64,000 bases of DNA from a virus, in IMG/VR virus record IMGVR_UViG_3300023184_000027, positions 1 through 64,000 of that record; one strand, given 5' to 3'. The translations under genes and the position numbers were made by a program. The notes beneath the pieces were generated by a model. It saw nothing but the letters and a program-made list of their open reading frames with translations, searched no databases and was not told the DNA's origin. Below are positions 53,884 to 63,700 of this stretch, piece by piece (the stretch's first letter is position 1; every line of letters starts with the position of its first letter).

Positions 53884-54708
53884 ATGAAATATATTAACGA
53901 AAAATCAAATAGAGGTATTGTGAATTTATTCTCCGATTACCTATTAAAAGAATTAACTAAAGAAAATAATATTGATGCAGTTATAGAAGTAACCGATTGT
54001 GGTAAATTTTTTATCGTTAACGGATTAACTAATTCAAATAAGATATTAGATATGACTAAATTAAAATCTTCTTTCTTGGAAGAATATAAAGAACTATTAT
54101 CTGAATTTGGTTATACACAAATAAACATTATTGATGTAATTACTTATGGTCAAGAATTAGTTAAAAAATCTGAATATACTTACGATTTTTATGATTCAGT
54201 TAGACCAATATACCCACAATCAATTATTAATTATGTATCGAATGATACTCAAGGATTAAAATACCATTCTATTTCTGATATTAATGGTTTAACCCTTGAA
54301 TTAGATTATTCTGAAGAGAATACTAAAGATTTAACAACTTTTAATTACTCACCTTTGAATATCACATCTGAGTTCCCACACGGGTATAGTTTAGATATGG
54401 GTAGATTAGAATTTTATTATTCAGAATATATCGCTAATCATTTATTTTGTCACTCAATCACCGATAAAATACAATTCAAATATTCTAACATTAAAAATAA
54501 TGATGACGATTATATGATTAACATTAATACAACATCTGTCCATAATAATGAATCTATCGTTTCAATGGTATTAGATGTGTTTGATTTTGATATGTTGAAA
54601 TTTAAGTCTACAATAAAATCATACGATATAATAGAAGACTTGACAAAACCTTTTGATAAAAAACCTTGGTTAGTGAAAGACCGAATAAAAGATTTGGTTA
54701 TTTTTTAA
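53884..54708 (+). CDS. Unknown protein
   Basis: The 274-residue protein starts MKYINEKSNRGIVNLFSDYL and has alternating helical and beta parts, with several acid/asparagine-rich stretches. The frame ends 4 bases before the stop of the minus-strand adhesin gene. No signal peptide or known motif. Confidence 0.5.
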   Translation: MKYINEKSNRGIVNLFSDYLLKELTKENNIDAVIEVTDCGKFFIVNGLTNSNKILDMTKLKSSFLEEYKELLSEFGYTQINIIDVITYGQELVKKSEYTYDFYDSVRPIYPQSIINYVSNDTQGLKYHSISDINGLTLELDYSEENTKDLTTFNYSPLNITSEFPHGYSLDMGRLEFYYSEYIANHLFCHSITDKIQFKYSNIKNNDDDYMININTTSVHNNESIVSMVLDVFDFDMLKFKSTIKSYDIIEDLTKPFDKKPWLVKDRIKDLVIF

Positions 54709-54712
54709 AAAA

Positions 54713-57700
54713 TTAACAACTTGACACTGTTATACCTCCAGCAGTATTAACCCACGAAATTCTCCATCCTTTTGCTTTCATTTGAGTTAAACCACTACAA
54801 GTACCTGAATCCGACGAACTTGGAAATGAGATATAACTATAATTAGACACAGTATTAATATTTGTTGCCCATCCAAGTAAAGTACTGGTAAGATTAGCAG
54901 GTGTTAAATCAAAAGTATTTCTAGGTCTATTAGCATCACCTGTCGATAAAGACCAAAATGATGCTTGCGCTTGGGTTAAGGATGATAAATTCCACGAACT
55001 AAGATTTTGATTAAGAGAAAAACAATTTGAAAACATAGAATCCGCAGTACTAATTTTTGATGTATTCCAATTATTCATTGGTTGATTAAATAAATAACAC
55101 CTTGCAAACATTCCTTGGGAATTTGATAATCTTTGTAGATTCCAAGTATTAACCGAACCATTAAATTTACGACAACTTCCAAACATAAAAAATGTATCGG
55201 TTATCCATTGCATTGTAGAACCAACTCTTTCCCAATTTGAACAATCTTGATTAAATTCATAACAATATTGGAACATGTAGGTAGTTCCCGATACTTTAGT
55301 AAAATTAAAATTGGTTAATGGTTGATTAAATGTAGTTGCGGAATAGAACATACTTGCTACATAAACAACACTAGATGTGTTCCAATTCTTAATTGAGTCA
55401 CTACCACCATTATTAAAATTAGTTGCCTCATAAAACATATATGTCATATCAGTAACACCTGTTACATTCCAATTACCAACATTGTGATTAAGTCTTGACG
55501 ACATATACATTTCATCCATGTATGTAACATTACTTGTATTCCAAGAACTAAGGTCTTGAGGAAGAGGAGCTGGCGTATTTACTGACCCTAAAATAGGTGA
55601 CGTTAAAGCAAACATTCTATACATTCCTATAATATTAGACACATTCCAATATTCTAACCCACCTACTTTACCTAATTTAGTACATCCATCAAAACAATTA
55701 TCAAGACTAGTTACCGTACCTAAATTAGGAGCATTCACACAAGTATCCATCGTTAAATTCACACAACCCATAAATAAAGCATCTGAATTACCAGGACTAA
55801 CATTATTTATAAATTTAATTGCTCCCCAATTATAAATTCTATCTAATAATTTCTTTTGGTCAGTAGATAAAGCCCTATAACTGAAACCATCAACTTGACC
55901 TGTTAATGTTATATCATAAGCCCATAATAAACTACTTGTTGTATATGTATGGAATCTTTGACTATAATTAGTTATTGTACTTGTTGTTCCATCACCCCAA
56001 TTAGCAACAAAATTATAAGTGCCATTACTAACTAAAGGTAATTCAATTGTTTTAGTGTTAACATAGTATGTACTATTACCCGCATTATTATTAACTCGCA
56101 AAGTCGCAACATTTGATACTAAATTTTGAGTTAAACAACTTGGAATTTGAGATGTGTCAACAATAAGTTTTCCAACATTACGACTATAACTAAGAGTATA
56201 CGGATAATTTAAATTAACCACATATGTTTTAGAGACTGGAGACACATCAGTTGTTGTTGACGATACATAAATATTATTGTTATATTGAAATAGACCCCAA
56301 GTATCTAAAGTATCTAAAGGTGGTATAAATAATTGAGTATCTACCTCTAATGTTCCTGTTAAGTAATCCCATTGAGTTAAATAACGATTAGAACCACTTA
56401 TATCCCTTGTAAGTGCTAAAAATTTATTAGTTGTTGTTTTATAAAAATCACCTGTAATCTCCCTATTTAACATTAACGAAAATTTAGTTGTCATAACCGC
56501 CGCTCCCGACACATCAATCTCAACCACTTTGTTAGGTGTGGTATTTGCGTTTACAGCTAAAATAACTGTGTCTGAAATCGATGCTAGTCCATTTGATTGG
56601 TAATAACCTGAAGGCCAAGGTATATCACGACTAAATGTCGTTACAAATGATGTTAACGATATGTTATATTCTTTAAACGAACTAGTATTATCACTTGAAC
56701 CCCAAAGTTTATTGCTCGTATGTGACATACCAGGTCCAATAGGAAAATTAGGAACTGTTAATTGTGTTGATGTATTTGCGGTAACATTATAATAAAAAAC
56801 ATTTCCGTTATTATCATTAAATAAAACACCACAAGTTGGTATAGCCGGATTACTACTTGGTGTTGGCGTTAGAGTTGGAGTTTGAGTATTTGTTTGAGTT
56901 ATTGTTGGTGTTGGCGTTGGTGTTGCTGGTAAATCTTGTATTAAACGAACTGACAGTCCCCAATTATAAGATGCTCCGACACCACCTGCAAATGCGTCAG
57001 TCGAACTAGAATTAATTGTAATGTAATAAGCTGTTGTAAGGTCGTACTCAGAAGAAGTCCACCAATAACCATTGGTACGAATACTACTGAATGTACCGAG
57101 ATTTGAGCGATAACCACCAGGAAGAGCCCTAAAACCACTATACGGTGTTAATATTGGATTAGGAGCGTTCCAATATGTTGTACCAGATAATTTCATCTTA
57201 CCTCCCGCAAATTGATATATTGTTGGAACTCCCGATTGAGTACCTAAAGATTCTATGACTGTAATCCATTCAGATTCTGTTGGTATATGATACCCTGATG
57301 GTGCTAACTTTTTTCTTAATGATGGGTTGGATGCTGACGCAGCATCATAGATACCTGCCACGGCATACCAATTATATAATTTTCCGTATGTGTTTCCAGT
57401 TATTGTGACATTATTATAATAACACCAAGCCCCTGTTGTTAACCCTGACCAAGCATTGACACCAGTTGTACCTGTCACTTGAGGTATTGAAGTACCATCG
57501 CTATAAGTCGTAACATTTAAATTACATACCGTCCAAATTTGAGTTCCAATAGTTACACCCGACTCTGGACAAAGATATGTTCTAGTCGGTGTCGGTGTAG
57601 GAGTTTTAGTTGATGTAGGAGTAGGTGAATTGGGTAATAACACCCCATTTATTTTATCTGTGTTTGCTTTAAGAGTATTGTTAGCACTTTTCATAGACGC

Positions 57701-57736
57701 TAACAATACATTATCAAATCTTTTAAGTAGTGCCAT
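54713..57736 (-). CDS. Composite adhesin: FISUMP domain, proline/threonine linkers, BspA-like DUF285 repeats
   Basis: The 1007-residue protein has a short N-terminal helix and a P/T linker (TPTPTRTYLCPESG). A FISUMP-type domain (about residues 55-285) follows, with IGTQIWTVCNLNVTTYSDGT, YGKLYNWYAV, GYHIPTESEWITVIESL and WWTSSEYD. A second P/T linker leads to a propeller-like middle. Near residue 585 lies FVANWGDGTTSTIT, and at about 640-1000 come BspA-type repeats of the form MFxxCxxFNQDLxxWNxSxV. These parts are known from Bacteroidetes surface and fibre proteins. It is probably a tail-tip or fibre-tip protein; the order with the collagen-like fibre supports this. Confidence 0.8.
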   Translation of the reverse strand: MALLKRFDNVLLASMKSANNTLKANTDKINGVLLPNSPTPTSTKTPTPTPTRTYLCPESGVTIGTQIWTVCNLNVTTYSDGTSIPQVTGTTGVNAWSGLTTGAWCYYNNVTITGNTYGKLYNWYAVAGIYDAASASNPSLRKKLAPSGYHIPTESEWITVIESLGTQSGVPTIYQFAGGKMKLSGTTYWNAPNPILTPYSGFRALPGGYRSNLGTFSSIRTNGYWWTSSEYDLTTAYYITINSSSTDAFAGGVGASYNWGLSVRLIQDLPATPTPTPTITQTNTQTPTLTPTPSSNPAIPTCGVLFNDNNGNVFYYNVTANTSTQLTVPNFPIGPGMSHTSNKLWGSSDNTSSFKEYNISLTSFVTTFSRDIPWPSGYYQSNGLASISDTVILAVNANTTPNKVVEIDVSGAAVMTTKFSLMLNREITGDFYKTTTNKFLALTRDISGSNRYLTQWDYLTGTLEVDTQLFIPPLDTLDTWGLFQYNNNIYVSSTTTDVSPVSKTYVVNLNYPYTLSYSRNVGKLIVDTSQIPSCLTQNLVSNVATLRVNNNAGNSTYYVNTKTIELPLVSNGTYNFVANWGDGTTSTITNYSQRFHTYTTSSLLWAYDITLTGQVDGFSYRALSTDQKKLLDRIYNWGAIKFINNVSPGNSDALFMGCVNLTMDTCVNAPNLGTVTSLDNCFDGCTKLGKVGGLEYWNVSNIIGMYRMFALTSPILGSVNTPAPLPQDLSSWNTSNVTYMDEMYMSSRLNHNVGNWNVTGVTDMTYMFYEATNFNNGGSDSIKNWNTSSVVYVASMFYSATTFNQPLTNFNFTKVSGTTYMFQYCYEFNQDCSNWERVGSTMQWITDTFFMFGSCRKFNGSVNTWNLQRLSNSQGMFARCYLFNQPMNNWNTSKISTADSMFSNCFSLNQNLSSWNLSSLTQAQASFWSLSTGDANRPRNTFDLTPANLTSTLLGWATNINTVSNYSYISFPSSSDSGTCSGLTQMKAKGWRISWVNTAGGITVSSC

Positions 57737-57748
57737 TTTTATTTAAAT

Positions 57749-60700
57749 TTATGATATTTCAACCCAACTATTATCCGGACAGAAATATATTATATCATTT
57801 GTTGCGTCGGTACAATAACCAATGATTCTAACATTATTAAGTGATGCCGGTGGAGATGTTGAACTAAACGCTCCCGCAGTTGTTGATACATATAGTATAG
57901 AACCTAAAGTCGCTGAGGTAAATGATGTTGTACTAAATTTAGCATAACCTCTTAATAACATTCCACTACCAATTGTTGGCCCTAACGCCATACCTAATAA
58001 TCCTGTTGACCCAGAAACTGTTGTAGCATTTGCCAATGTCCAAGTACCACCAGTACTATAATAATAAACCGACCCGGCAGTTAATGTTGTACCTGTACCA
58101 AAATAAACAACTTCACCTGCACCTCCATTAACGGTAGGAACTGTATATATTTTATTTTTTTGAATATTAAGATTATTAACAAATGTTGTACAACTTGTTG
58201 TTGCTGTTAGAGAACTACCTATGATATGAACGTGTTGACAACTTACAGGTATTAAATTACATTTACCACCTAATATTGACGAATAAAATGCAGCGGTATC
58301 AATTTTATTACAATAACCACCAGAAATTGTAGATTCACTACCGTAATTCTTATTAAGACAACCACCACCAATATGTGAACAATTACCGCAAATCGTATTA
58401 GAATTACCACCACCGATAGAACCGTATGGTTGAGTGATACAATTACTATTACCACCTCCAATAAACCCTCCAGAAGATTTAATTATATTGAATAGACCAC
58501 CAGCAATTACAGAATTGTAATTAGTTGACTCAAATACACAATTAAAAGCACCCGCACCAATAAATGAATTAGAACCATTATTAGTATTTCGGTATCCACC
58601 ACCGATAACAGAATAACTACCACAAACAGTGTTTGCTAAACCTCCACCAATGAATGAAGAATCACCCCCTGGTAAACTTTTTGTTAAATTCCTAACAAAT
58701 GGAGTATTTCCAACACCGAAGTTTCCAACAGAAGCTGTTGCTCCGGTAACATTTACATATGTATATGAGCCGGTAAAAGTTGTTGCAGTCACCACAACAT
58801 TTCTAGAACAAGTAGAATCAAAAGTTAATAATAAGTCATTATTTGTAAAACAAGCAACACAATTACCAACAAACCTTAAACGACAAGCGGACATAACATA
58901 AGAACTCTCTATTGCTGGAGAATTACCCACCATATTTAAAACACCTCCATTAATATTTCCTTGACTACCACAAACAACATTTACTTGACCACCACCAACA
59001 AAACTAAAATTACTAGATACTTTATTATTATTACCTGAAACCATCCCTGAACCATAACCTATCGCACAATTACCACAACCACCTAAAATAGCCGCTCTAA
59101 CACCCGCAGTTTTATTAGAATTACCACCACCAATAACAGCGTCTTCACCACTATTAACAGCTCCCGCTATTGTATTAAATCTACCACCACCAATAAAACC
59201 TATTGTATTTGATATTGTATTATATCTACCACCACCAATTACCGAAGACTGACCACTCGCATTATTAGTATCACCACCACCAACAAACGAATAACTTCCA
59301 CTTATATTTTTACAACCACCCGCTATTGTTGAGTAAGAATTTAAAACACAATTTAAACGACCTCCGCTAATAGTTGATGAGGCTCCTGTTATACTATTAA
59401 GTACCCCACCACCAATTGTTGAATTACCATTAAGGATGTAATTACCAGAACCACCACCGATGGTTGAGTTACTCGATTTAACTGTATTTCCAAAACCACC
59501 ACTAATAGTTCCAAAAGTAATACTGTTACCAGATATTGCATTATCCTTACCACCACTAATGGTTGAATTACAATGGTCTGAACCATTAATTGTATTAGAA
59601 TATCCACCCCCGATAAATGAATTTTTTACTCGAACACCATAAATTGTATTGGATAACCCACCACTTACAGTATTGTCATATAAATAACGACTACTGGAAC
59701 CAAGACCTACTCTATTTAAATGACCACCACCAATAGTGTTACGTCCACTCGGATAAAGACTATTAGAGTTCATCATATTATTAGAACCACCCCCAATAAA
59801 AGACTCAAAATGCGAATACAACGAATTATCACATCCTCCACCAATAAATGAACAAGAAGAACACTCAACCTGATTGTTTCTACCACCCACGATTGTTCCA
59901 TGAGGAGATGAAGTATACACACAATTACAGTAACCACCTAAAGCCGCTGAATATACCCCATCTGCTTTATTACTAACACCACATCTAATGGATGAATTAG
60001 TACCACCACCTAATATGATAACGGGAGGATTAGGACTTGTTCCACTAGAACCCGCGGTACCCGATGAACCACTTGTTCCTGATGAACCACTAGCACCCGC
60101 AGCTCCTGATGTTCCTGAAGAACCACTAGTACCCGATGTTCCTTTAGTACCCGATGAACCACTAGTACCCGATGAGCCCGATACTCCTGTAACACCTGAC
60201 GTTCCTGATGAGCCCGATGCTCCTGTAACACCTGACGTTCCTGATGAACCACTTGTCCCACTAGACCCCGATGCTCCCGCAACCCCCGAAGTCCCTGATG
60301 AACCACTAGTTCCACTAGAACCTGATGTTCCTGATGTTCCACTAGAACCTGAAGTTCCCGATGTTCCACTAGAACCTGAAGTTCCCGATGTTCCTGAAGA
60401 ACCACTTGTCCCACTAGAACCTGATGTTCCTGAAGAACCACTCGTTCCGCTAGAACCTTTATCACCAGCTCTAGTAAAACTCACTATAACAGTATTTCCT
60501 GATATACTAGCTAATGACCCCGCATATGAAACGGAAGTAACACCAATTTGAGCATAACCAGCAGTTGTTGTAACACTTGTAATTTGATAATCACCATAAA
60601 GATTTACACCACCATAAGTTCTACCAAATCTTAAACTACCTTTTATTGTATTTGTACTTGCACCTAACGCTGTTAACCAAGATGTTGCAGTTCCACCTAT

Positions 60701-63700
60701 TCTATCCGTAAAACTAATTGATATTGTTGTTGTACCACTAAAATCCGGACCATTAAAATACATTTGACCTGAAGGTGGTGAACTTGGTCCAGTACTTAAT
60801 GCCGCTAAAGTCCATTCTAAACTATCACCACCATAATTACCATCTCTACCTGATGTTCCCGGTACGCCACTTGAGCCTGATGTTCCACTTGAACCCGATG
60901 TTCCTGAAGAACCCGACTCACCTGACGAACCACTAGTTCCCGATGAACCGCTAGTACCCGATGAACCACTTGTCCCTGATGTTCCTTTAGTTCCTGAAGA
61001 ACCTGAAGTTCCTGAAGAACCTGAAGACCCAGCAGCACCTGAAGCACCATTAATATTTGTTGTCCAACCCGTATAAGAACCTGAACCAGTTATATCAGTT
61101 ACTTTAACAGTTAAAAGTCCATTAGTAATATTGTAAACTTGAACTGTACCAATAAATGAACCTGAAGTATTCGCAATAATGATACTTTGACCTACAGTAT
61201 AAGACAATCCCAAAGATGTTGTTAATGATTGATTAGTATTAATAGATAAACTCGATAAATCTATAGGAGTTGTTGATTGACCTATAATTGCTAAACTAGT
61301 CCCCGATGAACCATCTCTACCCGCCGTTCCTGAAGAACCACTAGTCCCTGAAGTCCCTGAAGAACCACTTGTTCCACTAGAACCTGAAGTACCCGATGAA
61401 CCACTTGTTCCACTAGTTCCTGAAGAACCACTTGTCCCACTAGTCCCCGATGAACCTGAAGTACCTGAAGTACCTTTAGTTCCCGATGAACCACTTGTTC
61501 CACTAGAACCACTATTCCCACTAGTTCCTGATGTTCCACTAGACCCTGATGTTCCCGATGTACCACTAGAACCTGATGTTCCTGAAGAACCACTCGTTCC
61601 TGAAGTACCACTAGAACCACTTGTACCTGACGTTCCACTAGAACCACTTGTACCTGACGTTCCATTCGCACCTGATGAACCTGAAGTACCTGATGAACCA
61701 CTAGCACCTGAAGTTCCACTAGAACCTGACGTTCCTGATGAACCACTAGTTCCCGAAGAACCTGACGTTCCTGATGAACCCGATGCTCCTGCAACACCTG
61801 AAGTTCCTGATGAACCACTAGTCCCTGATGTTCCCGAAGAACCACTAGTCCCTGATGTTCCCGAAGAACCACTAGTCCCTGAAGAACCACTTGTTCCTGA
61901 TGTACCTTTAGTTCCTGAAGAACCACTTGTTCCACTAGAACCCGAAGACCCCGCAGCTCCTGATGTTCCTGAAGACCCCGCAGCACCTGATGTTCCTGAA
62001 GAACCACTAGTCCCTGATGAACCATTCTCACCTGATGAACCACTTGTCCCACTAGACCCCGATGCTCCCGCAACCCCTGAAGTCCCTGAAGTCCCTGATG
62101 AACCACTAGTTCCATTAGAACCTGAAGTCCCTGATGAACCACTAGTTCCACTAGAACCTGAAGTCCCTGATGTTCCACTAGAACCTGAAGTTCCCGATGT
62201 TCCTGAAGAACCACTTGTTCCACTAGAACCTGATGTTCCTGAAGAACCGCTAGTACCTGACGTACCACTAGAGCCGCTAGTACCTGACGTACCACTAGAG
62301 CCGCTAGTACCTGACGTACCACTAGAACCGCTAGCACCTGATGTTCCCGATGAACCACTTGTACCTGACGTTCCCGATGAACCGCTAGTTCCTGATGTTC
62401 CTTTAGTTCCTGAAGACCCTGACGTACCACTTGAACCTGATGTACCGCTTGAACCCGATGTACCACTAGTCCCTGAAGAACCACTTGTCCCTGATGTTCC
62501 TTTAGTTCCTGAAGAACCTGAAGTTCCTGAAGAACCTGAAGACCCAGCAGCACCTGAAGCACCATTAATATTTGTTGTCCAAGAGTTAAAATTTCCCGTT
62601 CCCGTTACACTAGTCACTAAAACAGTTAAAGTACCATCACCAATATTGTAAGCTTGAACTGTCCCGATAAATGAACCAGAAGGATTTGCAATAATTAAAC
62701 TCTGACCTACAGTATAAGACAATCCCGAATATGTTGTTAATAATTGAGGATTTCCAACCATTGAGGGTGATAAAGTTATAGGTGTTATTGATTGACCTAT
62801 AATAGCTAAACTTGTTCCCGATGAACCGTCCCTACCTGAAGACCCCGATGTCCCACTAGAACCTGTTGCCCCTGACGAACCACTTGTTCCACTAGAACCT
62901 GAAGTACCCGATGAACCACTCGCCCCACTAGAACCTGAAGACCCCGATGTCCCACTAGAACCTGTTGCCCCTGACGAACCACTTGTTCCACTAGAACCTG
63001 AAGTACCCGATGAACCACTCGCCCCACTAGAACCTGAAGTACCACTAGAACCACTAGTCCCTGATGTACCTGATGAACCACTAGTCCCTGATGTTCCACT
63101 TGACCCTGATGTTCCGCTTGACCCTGATGTTCCGCTTGACCCTGATGTTCCACTTGACCCTGATGTTCCACTTGACCCTGACGTTCCACTTGACCCTGAC
63201 GTTCCACTTGACCCTGACGTTCCACTTGACCCTGACGTTCCACTTGACCCTGACGTTCCACTAGTACCACTATTACCTGAAGAACCACTTGTTCCCGAAG
63301 AACCACTTGTTCCCGATGTTCCATTTGCTCCTGATGTCCCACTAGAACCGCTAGTTCCTGAAGAACCGCTAGTTCCTGAAGACCCTGACGTACCACTAGA
63401 ACCACTATTTCCTGAAGAACCACTTGTTCCTGAAGAACCACTTGTTCCTGATGTTCCACTTACCCCAGATGTTCCTGATGACCCTGAAGTTCCTGATGAA
63501 CCACTTGTTCCACTAGTTCCTGATGAACCACTTGTCCCACTAGTTCCTGATGAACCACTTGTCCCACTAGTCCCTGATGAACCACTAGTTCCTGACGTTC
63601 CTTTAGTTCCCGATGAACCACTTGTTCCACTAGAACCACTATTTCCACTTGTTCCTGATGAACCACTAGTCCCCGAAGAACCCGATGTTCCGCTAGACCC

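Noticed and set aside
59988-60551. Long plus-strand ORF (PDVPDEPLVP-type repeats) opposite the fibre gene
   Set aside because: It is the antisense reading of the collagen-like repeats. Their regular codon pattern keeps other frames open, and the product is low-complexity.
61291-63459. Long minus-strand ORFs in another frame (VLQVLxEHQxL-type repeats)
   Set aside because: These are frame shadows of the (GSSGTS)n coding repeat and not separate genes.
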